Shown: positions 32,648 to 41,631 of the stretch, piece after piece
How the letters are laid out: the number at the start of each line of letters is the position of its first letter
How positions within the stretch are numbered: the stretch's first letter is position 1
Assembly: GCA_020852965.1 (NCBI GenBank)
Contig: JADYZV010000081.1
Location: 1 to 64,000, forward strand
Origin: Pirellulaceae bacterium
Lineage (GTDB): Bacteria > Planctomycetota > Planctomycetia > Pirellulales > Pirellulaceae
DNA: 64,000 nucleotides
Reading direction: 5' to 3'
The notes under the pieces: generated by a model
The model's database searches: none
The model's input: the letters and a program-made list of their open reading frames with translations, nothing else
Told to the model about the DNA's origin: nothing
Translations under genes and position numbers: made by a program

Positions 32648-32750
32648 TGTGGCCCGACGCTCCGCCGTCGGCTTCTAGTGAAACTAGCAATGTGGCCCGA
32701 CGCTCCGCCCGCTGTTAATGTGGCCCGACGCTCCGCCGTCGGATTGCATT
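32646..32750 (+). repeat. Three copies of the AATGTGGCCCGACGCTCCGC repeat
   Basis: Copies begin at 32646 (26 bases), 32689 (21 bases) and 32717 (34 bases). The first overlaps the stop codon of the LarA-like gene. A small CTAGT/ACTAG hairpin lies between the first two. The third extends through GGATTGCATT like the copy at 8924-8957. The rest of the gap up to 32899 shows nothing recognisable. Confidence 0.85.
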
Positions 32751-32899
32751 AATTGGCAATCGTGGTACGTTGCCATGTTGGCCCGCTCGAAAACTAGGTT
32801 TTCGCGGTCCACTACTTGCTGTCGTCTATTTGCTATCGTCGAGGATTCTCGTCGTCAGACGCGCAGTAGCGGGTCTCTCATTCACCCAAGGAGGCGATC

Positions 32900-32932
32900 A
32901 TGGTAGATGGTATTTCCAAGTCTAGCCAATGA
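32900..32932 (+). CDS. Ten-residue ORF translationally coupled to the GH130 fragment
   Basis: A very strong AAGGAGG lies six bases before ATG 32900. The frame encodes MVDGISKSSQ and stops at 32932 so that its TGA overlaps the ATG of the next gene (ATGA). It may be a leader cistron that feeds ribosomes to the GH130 fragment, or the start of a gene that has lost its body. Confidence 0.35.
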   Translation: MVDGISKSSQ

Positions 32933-33414
32933 TTGCAAGACTTTCCGATTCTCTCTTACTTCGGCCTTGCGACATCCAACCGTCGCAACCGGGATGGGAA
33001 GTCATTGGCGTTTTCAATCCTGCTGTTGCGACTATCGGTGACGAGTTGGTCATGATCGCGCGAGTCGCCGAATGTGCGCTCGAGAAGCGTCCCGATTGGA
33101 CAGCACTTCCGCGTTGGACTCAAAGCGGAGAAGCGGTAGTCGACTGGGTTCGTGACAATGACTCGCACGAAACGGATGCTCGTGTTGTTTCGCTAAAGCA
33201 CAGTGGCGATTTGCGACTGACGTCGGTTTCCCATTTTCAAGTCTTTCGCAAATCGAAGTTTGGCAACGAGACTTGGAAGTTCGTCCATTCGCTGTTGCCC
33301 GAATCTTCCTTGGAAGAATACGGAATTGAAGACCCTCGAATTACCAAGATCGACAATACCTACTGGATCACCTATGTCGCAGTTTCCCGAGCGGTCTGTC
33401 TTAGATTCGCTTGA
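32929..33414 (+). pseudogene. GH130 glycoside phosphorylase/hydrolase, 3' half missing
   Basis: The 161-residue product covers only the N-terminal blades of the GH130 five-bladed propeller. It retains FNPAV, the IEDPR motif with the catalytic-type Asp, and YWITYVAVSR, after which the expected sequence is replaced by a short tail and a stop. Complete GH130 proteins are about twice as long. The next gene starts 22 bases later, so the missing half is not in another frame. I infer a deletion remnant. Family members cleave or phosphorolyse beta-mannosides. The start overlaps the ten-residue ORF by ATGA. Confidence 0.7.
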
Positions 33415-33435
33415 CTTACAAGGTGACTCCTCAAC

Positions 33436-35703
33436 ATGACTAGGCCCCAACTGAAAAAAATCGCATTCGTCGGTGACTATCTACCACGCAAATGCGGTAT
33501 CGCAACGTTCACTCACGATTTGCGAGCATCGATCGCCCAAGCTTCTGGGGCGGAATGCATCGTGGTCCCCATGGATGATATCGCCGGGGGGTACGACTAC
33601 GAAAACGAGGTTCAATTCCAAGTCAACGAACAGGACATCGAAGACTACCGCGCGGCAGCCGACTTTCTGAATTTTAGCAATGTCGACATCGTTTGTTTGC
33701 AGCACGAGTTTGGAATATTCGGCGGTCCGTGCGGCAGTCACATCTTGGCGCTCTTGCAAGACCTGCGTATGCCGATCGTCACCACGCTACACACCGTTCT
33801 GTCGGAGCCCAGCCAAACGCAGCGTGCCGTCATGACCCAGTTGATTCGGCTTTCCACTCGACTCGTTGTCATGACCGAGCGATGTCGACGAACCCTCATC
33901 AACACCTACTCTGTTGATAGCGCACAAGTGGACTTGATCGCGCACGGTATCCCCAATGCACCTGATACCGACCAGAAGGTATTGAAAGAGCAATTCAATG
34001 TCGAAAACAAGGCGGTGGCACTGACGTTCGGATTGCTTTCTCCCGGCAAGGGAATCGAGCACGTTCTGCAAGCGATCCCGGAGGTTGTGGCCCGCTTCCC
34101 AGATTTTATCTATCTTGTGCTCGGTGCGACGCATCCGAACTTAGTCCGCGAGCAAGGTGAACGTTATCGGATCAGCTTGGAGCGGATGGCGAAAGAGCTC
34201 GGCATCACGAAGCACGTGAGCTTCTACAATCGTTTCGTCGAGCTGGAGGAGCTAACTGAGTTCATTGGGGCCGCTGATCTGTACATCACCCCCTATCTGA
34301 ATGTGCAGCAAGCCGTTTCGGGTACGCTGGCCTATGCGTTTGGTTGCGGCCAAGCAGTCATCTCGACACCCTACTGGCACGCCGAGGAGTTGCTCGCCGA
34401 TGGTCGAGGAGTGCTAGTTCCCTTCGCGGACTCGGCTGCGATTGCTCGAGAAATCATCGGTCTGATCGGCGATGACGAGCGGCGGCTGGCGATGCGCGCG
34501 AAAGCATATGCGCTGGGTCGCAGTATGCGCTGGGGTCACGTATCGGAGTTGTACCTTCATTCATTCCGCCGGGCTCGGGAGCAGCTCAGCAGTCAGCTTA
34601 AGCCGTTGGCAGTTCGGACGCTGGATGAGCAACCACTGGCGCTGCCCAAGCTGCAGCTCGATCACCTGCGGCGCCTCAGTGATTCTACAGGTGTAGTGCA
34701 ACACGCAATCTATACGATTCCTGATCATGCCCACGGCTATTGCACCGATGACAACGCGCGAGCTTTGATTCTGACCGTCCTGCTCGAAGAGCAAGGTAAA
34801 GAGTCCGCCGAGCTGCATTCACTCGCCTCTCGTTACGCGGCGTTTCTCAACTTTGCCTTCGATCGGGACACATGCCGCTTTCGCAACTTCATGTGTTTCG
34901 ACCGACGCTGGTTGGAAGAGAATGGCTCAGACGATGCGCAAGGCCGCGCACTTTGGGCGCTGGGAACGTGCATCGGTCGATCTCGGCGCGCAGGGCTATC
35001 GGCTTGGGCGCGAGAATTATTCCATCGAGCGATGCCCGCATGTGAGGAGACGACGTCACCCAGAACGTGGGCCCTCGGAATCATGGGAATCCACGAATAC
35101 CTCCAACGTTTTAGCGGCGACCGCGCTGCCGCGACCATGAGCCAGCGACTCGCCGATCGGCTGATCGCCATGTACGACTCGGTGGCTACGGATGACTGGC
35201 CATGGTTTGAGAACATTGCCACTTACAACAACGCCAAGTTATCGCAGTCCTTGATCACTCACGGTCGTTGGTCGGACGATCAGCGCGCTGTGGAGATTGG
35301 GCTGAAATCGTTGCGGTGGCTGTGTGAAAAACAGCTTTCGCCCCAAGGTCGCTTCCGCCCGATCGGTTCCAATGGCTTCAGTCGCGAGGGTGGCGTGGCG
35401 GCCGTCTTTGACCAGCAAGCGATTGAAACGTATGCCATGATCTCATCGTCGATCGAAGCCTTCGCGGTCAGCAAAGACATGTTTTGGAATGAACAAGCTC
35501 ACTTGGCATTCGATTGGTTTCTGGGCCGCAATGACCTTGGCCAACCGATTTACGATGCCGCCACAGGTGGCTGTAACGACGGCTTGATGGAAAACCGAGT
35601 CAACGAAAATCAAGGCGCCGAATCGACACTTGCGTTCTTACTCTCGCTCGTAGAAATGCGCGCGCACAGCGCGACATTGCGAGTGAATTCAACCTCTCCC
35701 TAG
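33436..35703 (+). CDS. GT4 glycosyltransferase with C-terminal alpha-barrel glycosidase-like domain
   Basis: The 755-residue product has a GT-B glycosyltransferase at about 1-385 (N-terminal FVGDYLPRKCGIATFTHDL, then LSPGKGIEHVLQAI and the E-rich donor site region near HAEELLADGRGVLV). Residues about 400-740 form an alpha-helical region with SDSTGVVQHAIYTIPD and GYCTDDNARAL, resembling the (alpha/alpha) domain that often follows such enzymes. GT4 enzymes transfer sugars from nucleotide donors, frequently mannose. Flanking GH130 genes on both sides suggest a role in synthesis or turnover of a mannose-containing glycan. Acceptor and donor are not shown by the sequence. Confidence 0.85.
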   Translation: MTRPQLKKIAFVGDYLPRKCGIATFTHDLRASIAQASGAECIVVPMDDIAGGYDYENEVQFQVNEQDIEDYRAAADFLNFSNVDIVCLQHEFGIFGGPCGSHILALLQDLRMPIVTTLHTVLSEPSQTQRAVMTQLIRLSTRLVVMTERCRRTLINTYSVDSAQVDLIAHGIPNAPDTDQKVLKEQFNVENKAVALTFGLLSPGKGIEHVLQAIPEVVARFPDFIYLVLGATHPNLVREQGERYRISLERMAKELGITKHVSFYNRFVELEELTEFIGAADLYITPYLNVQQAVSGTLAYAFGCGQAVISTPYWHAEELLADGRGVLVPFADSAAIAREIIGLIGDDERRLAMRAKAYALGRSMRWGHVSELYLHSFRRAREQLSSQLKPLAVRTLDEQPLALPKLQLDHLRRLSDSTGVVQHAIYTIPDHAHGYCTDDNARALILTVLLEEQGKESAELHSLASRYAAFLNFAFDRDTCRFRNFMCFDRRWLEENGSDDAQGRALWALGTCIGRSRRAGLSAWARELFHRAMPACEETTSPRTWALGIMGIHEYLQRFSGDRAAATMSQRLADRLIAMYDSVATDDWPWFENIATYNNAKLSQSLITHGRWSDDQRAVEIGLKSLRWLCEKQLSPQGRFRPIGSNGFSREGGVAAVFDQQAIETYAMISSSIEAFAVSKDMFWNEQAHLAFDWFLGRNDLGQPIYDAATGGCNDGLMENRVNENQGAESTLAFLLSLVEMRAHSATLRVNSTSP

Positions 35704-35757
35704 AACCCTCAGAACTTAGTTAGTCTTTAAGTCTATCGCAAACTGAAACGGACATTC

Positions 35758-37203
35758 ATGCAGATCAAACGAACCGGAATCGTTCTATCACCTAACAAAC
35801 AACGTGTCATCCTGCGACCGTTTCAGCCTCCAGGCAATGACCGCGTGCTGCGCTTGATCGGCCGCGTGTGTAGTCTTTCTGAACAGGAAGTCGACAACTT
35901 GCTCGCTCAGGTGCTGGAAGAATTCCATGGCCGACATCAAAGACCCGAGGAATTCTTCGAGCGACGATTCCTCGCACTTCGCCGCCACCTGCTGACTGAC
36001 ACACCGCTGAGCGAAAACCGCCGACTTCTACTCGGTGCGTACTTCACCCAAGAGTATGCACTCGAATCGGCCGCTTTATTCAATCCCTCGCTGGTCTGGC
36101 ATCCCGACCAAACGAAACTTCCACAAGGCTCACGCCGATTCGCCATGAGTTTGCGCGCGGTGGGTGAAGGGCATGTCTCATCCATCGTTTTTCGCAGCGG
36201 GACCATTAACCGCAACCTGCAAATCACGATCGATGAACCCAATCGTTTCGTCACAACGCCACGCTTCGTCCCCGATTCGTGCTACGAGAACGATCTCTTT
36301 CGACGCAAATTGATTGAGCTAGGATTGGGCACGCCGTTCACCAACGAAGCTCTGGCAAAGCTTGCGCCAGAGTTCACGCTCAGTCAACTCGAAGCAATTT
36401 TGAAGACCTCGCTTCGAGAGCACCGATCTCGACACGCCGAGCTTGCACCTTTGGTTGAGCAAGTCGTCATGCTAGCGAAGTCCAATTATGAAATTCAATA
36501 CACTCCCGAGCATGAGCTATCTGAACGTCTGATATTTCCCTTCAGCCCGACAGAAACCAACGGCATCGAAGACGCCCGCTTCGTTCACTTCCATAACGAT
36601 GACGGCAGCAGTCGCTACTACGCAACCTACAGCGCCTACGACGGACGGATGGTGTTGCCGCAATTGCTGGAAACGAAGGACTTCCTGCGTTTTAAAATGC
36701 ACACGCTCAATGGTCCAGCGGTTTCCAACAAGGGAATGGCGTTGTTTCCACGCAAGATCAATGGTCACTATGCAATGCTCGGCCGACAAGACGGCGAGCA
36801 TTTGTACTTGATGTATTCTGACATGCTCTATTTTTGGCATACGAGTGAACTGATTATCAAGCCCACCAGCTCATGGGAATATGTCCAAATGGGTAATTGC
36901 GGTTCGCCGATCGAAACCGACGCCGGATGGCTTGTGCTGACCCATGGCGTTGGCCCCATGCGCAAATACTGTATCGGCGCGATGCTATTGGATTTGGACG
37001 ACCCTTCCAAGACGATCGCACGCTTGCGCGAACCGCTTATCACTCCCAACGAAGTCGAACGCGAGGGTTACGTCCCCAACGTCGTCTATACCTGCGGTGC
37101 GATCGTTCATGAAGAGCATCTGGTCATTCCCTACGCCATGTCCGACTATGCTACGACCTTTGCCACCGTCGAGCTCGCTAAACTCCTCGCGAAAATGGTT
37201 TAG
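35758..37203 (+). CDS. GH130-family glycosidase or phosphorylase
   Basis: The 481-residue product has an N-terminal helical extension (about 1-140) and then a five-bladed propeller of the GH130 type. Recognisable segments are NPSLVWHPDQ, NGIEDARFV with the conserved Asp, TYSAYDGRM and KGMALFPRKINGHYAM. GH130 enzymes act on beta-1,2- or beta-1,4-mannosides; the long N-terminal version is a distinct subgroup. It follows the GT4 gene by 54 bases on the same strand. Unlike the GH130 fragment at 32929, this copy is complete. Confidence 0.85.
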   Translation: MQIKRTGIVLSPNKQRVILRPFQPPGNDRVLRLIGRVCSLSEQEVDNLLAQVLEEFHGRHQRPEEFFERRFLALRRHLLTDTPLSENRRLLLGAYFTQEYALESAALFNPSLVWHPDQTKLPQGSRRFAMSLRAVGEGHVSSIVFRSGTINRNLQITIDEPNRFVTTPRFVPDSCYENDLFRRKLIELGLGTPFTNEALAKLAPEFTLSQLEAILKTSLREHRSRHAELAPLVEQVVMLAKSNYEIQYTPEHELSERLIFPFSPTETNGIEDARFVHFHNDDGSSRYYATYSAYDGRMVLPQLLETKDFLRFKMHTLNGPAVSNKGMALFPRKINGHYAMLGRQDGEHLYLMYSDMLYFWHTSELIIKPTSSWEYVQMGNCGSPIETDAGWLVLTHGVGPMRKYCIGAMLLDLDDPSKTIARLREPLITPNEVEREGYVPNVVYTCGAIVHEEHLVIPYAMSDYATTFATVELAKLLAKMV

Positions 37204-37307
37204 TAAAGCGATCTACTCCAGATCTTCGAGTTCACCACGCAAAATATCGACTACAATGCGATAGTTAAATTCCCGTTTCGTTTCTCCCTACCGTGGAAAG
37301 CCACACC

Positions 37308-38054
37308 ATGCCGCTACGATTTTTTTCACTGCTAACTTCGCTTGTATTGGCCGGATTCTTCGCTTCACATCCGACCGCTCAAGTTACCGCACAGGCTACT
37401 GCGCAGGCAACTGCACCAGCCTCCGACGCGGTAAAGCCAGTTCCTCGTGATGGCAATTGGCTCAAACGCCATGAAGCCATGAATGAACGCGTCAAACAAG
37501 GGAACGTGGATTTGGTCTTTATCGGTGATTCGATAACTCAAGGTTGGGAAGGCAGCGGCAAGGAAGTATGGAAGAAGTTCTATGGCGAGCGCAACGCGGT
37601 GAACCTTGGGATTAGCGGCGACCGAACTCAGCATGTCATCTGGCGACTGGACCATGGCAATCTCGAAGGCATCTCGCCCAAGGTGGCGGTGATCATGATC
37701 GGTACGAACAATTCAGGTAGCAACTCACCCGAGGAAATTGCACAAGGTGTGACGAAGATCGTCGAGCAAATTCGCACCAAGTCGCCAGAGACGAAGATCC
37801 TACTGCTGGCAACGTTTCCACGAGGTGCCGATCCGTCTGATGAGAAGCGACAAGTGAATGAGCAGAGCAATAGCATCGTCGATAAACTTGCGGACAACGA
37901 ACACGTCTTCTACTTAGATATTGGTGACGAGTTTCTTGACGATGACGGCAAGCTGTCCAAAGAGATCATGCCCGACTTATTGCACTTGAGCGAACAAGGC
38001 TACACGATTTGGGCCGAGTCGATCGAATCCACGCTTGCAAAACTACTCAACTGA
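37308..38054 (+). CDS. Secreted SGNH/GDSL hydrolase (PAF-acetylhydrolase-like)
   Basis: The start at 37308 gives a signal peptide (RFFSLLTSLVLAGFF); a Met five codons upstream is possible. The 248-residue product has a TAQ/TAQA repeat linker (about 24-37), then block I GDSIT with Ser75, block II GISGDRT, block III GTNN with Asn134, and block V DLLHLS with Asp223 and His226. The catalytic set is complete. Enzymes of this type remove acetyl groups from glycans or lipids outside the cell. It follows the GH130 gene closely, so deacetylation of the same glycan is a reasonable inference. Confidence 0.9.
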   Translation: MPLRFFSLLTSLVLAGFFASHPTAQVTAQATAQATAPASDAVKPVPRDGNWLKRHEAMNERVKQGNVDLVFIGDSITQGWEGSGKEVWKKFYGERNAVNLGISGDRTQHVIWRLDHGNLEGISPKVAVIMIGTNNSGSNSPEEIAQGVTKIVEQIRTKSPETKILLLATFPRGADPSDEKRQVNEQSNSIVDKLADNEHVFYLDIGDEFLDDDGKLSKEIMPDLLHLSEQGYTIWAESIESTLAKLLN

Positions 38055-38216
38055 CCACGTTGAGTTCTTCATCGCGTTCATTCTTTGTCTGTCGGACGAT
38101 AATCAGGATTTGCCGGCATCATCTGCGCCGATACTTGGTCCGCGAGTCCCTATCGATCAATGTTTCTCGACAGCAACAAGCTCGACAAGTAGAATACAGA
38201 TTCAGAGGGAAAACAA

Positions 38217-38912
38217 ATGTCTACTGGACGCAGCCCACCGATGAATACTACTTTTCAATTTCAAACACACGTACCTACTGATTGGAATGTTGCCGATTTG
38301 CGAAGTCGATTGGGTGGAATCCCACTGAATCGCATCTGCCTCATTCCGCCACCCGGATGTGCAGTTGAAGATGATGTTGTTCGCTTGCAGGAACATGAGA
38401 GCCGATATTGCGAATTGCAGGATGGGATCTTGGTGGAGAAGAGTATGGGATGGTACGAATCTTTGCTAGCTGGGCTAATCATCACGCGGATCAACGTCTA
38501 TCTCGAGTCGCACAACCTTGGCAAAGTCCTGGGACCAGACGGCACGTTGCGGATCTTGCCAGGCCTGGTCAAGATCCCTGACGTTTCATTTGTGAGCTGG
38601 CAACGCTGGCCCGAACAATCGCCACCGCGTCATCGAATTCCGACGATTGTTCCTGATTTAGTGATCGAAGTGCTGTCCGACAGTAATACTTCTGAAGAGA
38701 TGCAAGCCAAGTTGCAGGTGTATCAACAAGCGGGTGTCCGCATGATTTGGTACATCGATCCGCAATCGCGTGACGCTGTCTGTCACGTAGGGCTCGGCGA
38801 ATCGGTTTGCATTACCAGCAATGGTACAATTGCGGGCGGCGATGTCTTGCCAGGTTTTGAATTGTCTCTTCAGGAACTCTTCGCCCGCGCCGACGCACAA
38901 CGTCCGAACTGA
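38217..38912 (+). CDS. Uma2-family (DUF820) putative endonuclease
   Basis: The start at 38217 has AGAGGG nine bases upstream. The 231-residue product fits the Uma2 family: a C-terminal PD-(D/E)xK-type nuclease core with Glu74 in DGILVEK, Asp122 in IPDVSFV, and Glu151 in PDLVIEVLS, then the helix KLQVYQQAGV and the strand IWYIDP. Uma2 proteins are abundant in planctomycetes and cyanobacteria, and their cellular role is unresolved. This copy has a longer N-terminus (about 60 residues) than most. Confidence 0.85.
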   Translation: MSTGRSPPMNTTFQFQTHVPTDWNVADLRSRLGGIPLNRICLIPPPGCAVEDDVVRLQEHESRYCELQDGILVEKSMGWYESLLAGLIITRINVYLESHNLGKVLGPDGTLRILPGLVKIPDVSFVSWQRWPEQSPPRHRIPTIVPDLVIEVLSDSNTSEEMQAKLQVYQQAGVRMIWYIDPQSRDAVCHVGLGESVCITSNGTIAGGDVLPGFELSLQELFARADAQRPN

Positions 38913-38961
38913 GAACAGCTCTTGCGAGCAATGTGGAAGCGAGCCAATAAGCTCAAGCAAG

Positions 38962-39333
38962 ATGGACAAGCATCAATGCGAACCCCGTGCTTGCGCAGTT
39001 CTGGATGAATGGGAGCCAGAGTTGCTCAGATTGATAAAAAGCAAGGGCTATGACGAGCCTGAGATGTACTGTTTAGCAGACAAAGTCGAAGGCAAATATC
39101 GCCAGCCTTATCGGGAAGAGAAGGAACCCGATGGCCAGTCAGCAGTGAACACGATCCGCGTGATCATCGAAGGAAAGCCGCAAGCAATCGGTGAATACTT
39201 ACCCAGGCTCAAGGCCGTGATCGCTCCGCCTGCGGATCGTGTGTACTACTATGTGCCCAAAGAAACTCGTAAAGAGGCGCATGCATTGGCTCGGCGTCTC
39301 GGTAGCTCCGCCAACACTGCCAGCGTTGATTGA
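38962..39333 (+). CDS. Hypothetical protein, 123 residues
   Basis: I use the Met at 38962 as start; the frame is open upstream and overlaps the Uma2 gene. The product is soluble, charged and Glu/Lys-rich, with a central GKYRQPYREEKEPDGQ segment and a C-terminal VYYYVPKETRKEAHALARRL. I do not recognise a domain. It lies 49 bases after the Uma2 gene and ends 19 bases before the convergent nucleoside hydrolase gene. Confidence 0.55.
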   Translation: MDKHQCEPRACAVLDEWEPELLRLIKSKGYDEPEMYCLADKVEGKYRQPYREEKEPDGQSAVNTIRVIIEGKPQAIGEYLPRLKAVIAPPADRVYYYVPKETRKEAHALARRLGSSANTASVD

Positions 39334-39352
39334 ACCGGCGTTGAATGCTCGC

Positions 39353-40336
39353 TCAATTAGATGTCTTTCCTTTAGCAATTGCTGCGTCAATCGCTTTCCA
39401 GAAATCGCGAGCCATCCCGTCGGCGTCGATTGCCTCGAAGACCGTGACTCGTCGGCTGTTGTCGGGATATTGCTCGACGGTTTCGGCGTCATGGATAATG
39501 GGCGCACCAACTACCACAGGCGTGGCAAGCTCTGGTCGTAGAATCGCCTCGATTAGTGAAACGTCCCACATCACTTTCACTGGTTGGTTTGCCGTTCGAG
39601 GGAACGTCTCCCAGCGATCGACCAACAGATCCCACACGCCTCCCTTGCCTTTCAAGTGTTGATCCACATCGTTCTTGGACAGTCGCATCTCAATACTGAC
39701 CGAACGCGCCGGCATGTGGAAGTACTCCACCTTCGACTCCATGATCACCTTGACCGCGCTAATATCATTCTTCCAATTGAAGATACCCGGCCCCCATTTC
39801 CCATCTTTATAGTCGCCATCAATAAACGCAAAGGTGACCTTCGGTTCGATCGACGGGTCAAGCACGAGTGCCGATGCGAGATTCGTGCAAGCACCCAAAG
39901 CAAACACGATCAGCTTATGGTCGGCACCTCCGGCATGAGCCCGCTGGATGATGAAACGCGCTGCGGGTGAATCGACTGCCGTCGATGCGTCTGGCATCGA
40001 ACGATCCGCACCGACAGGATGCGGAATCGAATTCTTCAGTCCCATCGCATCGAGCAACTGTTCGTTGATCTCCTGACTTCGATGCACCGTTTCGTTAGAC
40101 TCTGTCGAACGGGTGAAATGTGCTGAAGTCAATCCTTCCACGCGGAATTCCGGGGCGACGATGGCTCGCACGATGGCATAAAGATCATCTATTTCGTTTG
40201 CCGTATCGGCATCAACGATGACTCGGATGGGAGCGTCCGCTCGAGCCGAGGTTCCAAAGCCGCAGCAAACGAGAAAGGGAACGGTCAATAACAGTCGACG
40301 ACTTTGCATACTTTTGCTTTTACCTGGATGCTTCAT
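39353..40336 (-). CDS. Secreted nucleoside hydrolase-like protein
   Basis: I set the start at 40336; the next Met at 40309 directly precedes the signal-like RRLLLTVPFLVCCGF. The product (327 residues) carries the calcium-binding aspartate motif of nucleoside hydrolases, D-A-D-T-A-N-E-I-D-D (residues 42-51), and a later FALGACTNLASAL segment. The family hydrolyses the N-glycosidic bond of nucleosides. Export suggests use of extracellular nucleosides or a related substrate. Any Met farther upstream would be read through a repeat (40339-40370), which argues for the later start. Confidence 0.8.
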   Translation of the reverse strand: MKHPGKSKSMQSRRLLLTVPFLVCCGFGTSARADAPIRVIVDADTANEIDDLYAIVRAIVAPEFRVEGLTSAHFTRSTESNETVHRSQEINEQLLDAMGLKNSIPHPVGADRSMPDASTAVDSPAARFIIQRAHAGGADHKLIVFALGACTNLASALVLDPSIEPKVTFAFIDGDYKDGKWGPGIFNWKNDISAVKVIMESKVEYFHMPARSVSIEMRLSKNDVDQHLKGKGGVWDLLVDRWETFPRTANQPVKVMWDVSLIEAILRPELATPVVVGAPIIHDAETVEQYPDNSRRVTVFEAIDADGMARDFWKAIDAAIAKGKTSN

Positions 40337-40338
40337 TG

Positions 40339-40608
40339 TAGGCTCGTAACGAGTACCGCGAGTTACGGCAGGCCGAAGTAAGCGACTACGGGCCGTGTTC
40401 TCACGTCCCAACGAGTACCGGCGTGCAAATGCGCTATGCTAGATTCTAGACTAGGCTTCACGGTGGCGAAATGAGCCTGACACGAACACACGAGAAGACG
40501 GGTGCGAGGACTTTCCGCACACGCTGCCCATGCCGTAACTCGCGGTACTCGTTACGAGCCTACTCCAGGGTGTCCATGCCGTAACTCGCATTACTCGTTA
40601 CGAGCCTA
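40339..40608. repeat. 32-bp repeats TAGGCTCGTAACGAGTACCG: one direct, two inverted
   Basis: The copy at 40339-40370 is repeated exactly in reverse complement at 40531-40562, and again with two changes at 40577-40608. The last two belong to a tandem 46-base unit. Each unit is itself partly palindromic (CTCGT-A-ACGAG). They occupy the gap between the nucleoside hydrolase and AraC genes, which holds no other feature. Confidence 0.85.
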
Positions 40609-40639
40609 CTCCAGGGTGCGGCAGCGGCGAGCGATTGTG

Positions 40640-41476
40640 CTATCGTCGAGTCCTGCGGTATTCACGCGGTGTTAGTCCCGTCATCTGTTTGAATGCGCGA
40701 TTGAAACGTGATAGCGAATCGAAACCAGAATCTGCAGCGACGCTTATGATTTGATCGTCGGTCGAAAGCAGTAATCGCTGTGCATGGGCGATCCTATGAC
40801 GCGTGATAAAGTTCACGATCGTTGTGCCAAACGTCTTTTTGAACAGTGTCGCGGCGTAGTCTGGATGCAAATCAACTCGTGCTGCGATCTGTGGGATGGT
40901 CAATCTCTCCTCGTAACTGCTCGAGATATGGCAAGCCATCTGTTCGGCCTTATCTTGGGACTCGTATTGTATGGGCCGGCCAATCTCAGCAAATGACGGG
41001 GCGTCGGTAAAGTCACTCGCCATGCGAAGCAGTCGGGCTTGGATTTCAAGCGCCGCCGCAGGTGCCAACGACTCGTCTTCAACATCACGCATCCACTGTT
41101 CGAACATCAATCGCTCGCGTGCTGGTTCGCGTGGCACCAATTCCGTCACCATCTCGCAGTGTAGGATTTGCGTCCGGAGCCGACTCGGGACGCTCCACTT
41201 CAAAAACCACGCGAAAGGGATGGTTACAACGTAATACGGTGACTCGCTTTCAAATTCGACAATTTGATGAGGAACGACTGCCCAGAATACCACCAGACGT
41301 TGGGCGGGTACCGAGACACGCCGACCACCCATTAGATACGTTAGCGTTCCCTCGAGGAGGTAATTCAGCTCGACCTCGTCGTGCTGATCCGCTCGCGCCA
41401 TGGCTTGCGGTTCCCATGTCTCGCACGAGAAGCCGTACGAGGCAAACCGAGGTCGGTCATTGTCAAAGTGTTTCAT
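40640..41476 (-). CDS. AraC-family regulator, likely of the sugar cassette
   Basis: The 278-residue product has an N-terminal cupin-like sensing domain (about 15-100: DEVELNYLLEGTLTYLMGGR, PAQRLVVFWAVVPHQI) and a C-terminal pair of helix-turn-helix motifs (about 178-276: LTIPQIAARVDLHPDYAATLFKK and SVAADSGFDSLSRFNRAFKQ, ending in TPREYR). It is divergent from the isomerase gene at 41632, with 155 bases between, the usual layout for a regulator and its target. Its inducer is presumably the sugar or a pathway intermediate. Confidence 0.9.
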   Translation of the reverse strand: MKHFDNDRPRFASYGFSCETWEPQAMARADQHDEVELNYLLEGTLTYLMGGRRVSVPAQRLVVFWAVVPHQIVEFESESPYYVVTIPFAWFLKWSVPSRLRTQILHCEMVTELVPREPARERLMFEQWMRDVEDESLAPAAALEIQARLLRMASDFTDAPSFAEIGRPIQYESQDKAEQMACHISSSYEERLTIPQIAARVDLHPDYAATLFKKTFGTTIVNFITRHRIAHAQRLLLSTDDQIISVAADSGFDSLSRFNRAFKQMTGLTPREYRRTRR

Positions 41477-41631
41477 CGCGTCGAACTTTCACTAGCGGTG
41501 CGCCAAGTGACGGCGCAAGAATACGCTCAGCTTATGCCAGGATCGAGCTAGTCTTCCTCGCATTCCTTGATTCTAATAACAGTCTACACGCATTGCGACA
41601 GCCCTTTATCCATGAAAGTCGTTAAACCTTC
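41477..41631. promoter_or_regulatory. Divergent promoter region between AraC gene and sugar operon
   Basis: The 155 bases must hold both promoters. A small GCGCC/GGCGC hairpin (41500-41516) lies near the AraC start. No clear ribosome binding site is seen before 41632, and no direct repeats typical of AraC operators could be fixed by eye. Confidence 0.45.

Noticed and set aside
32646..32750. Candidate CRISPR array
   Set aside because: The three units are unevenly spaced, the spacers are short and unlike each other, and there are no cas genes. The repeat is also found alone at 8924.
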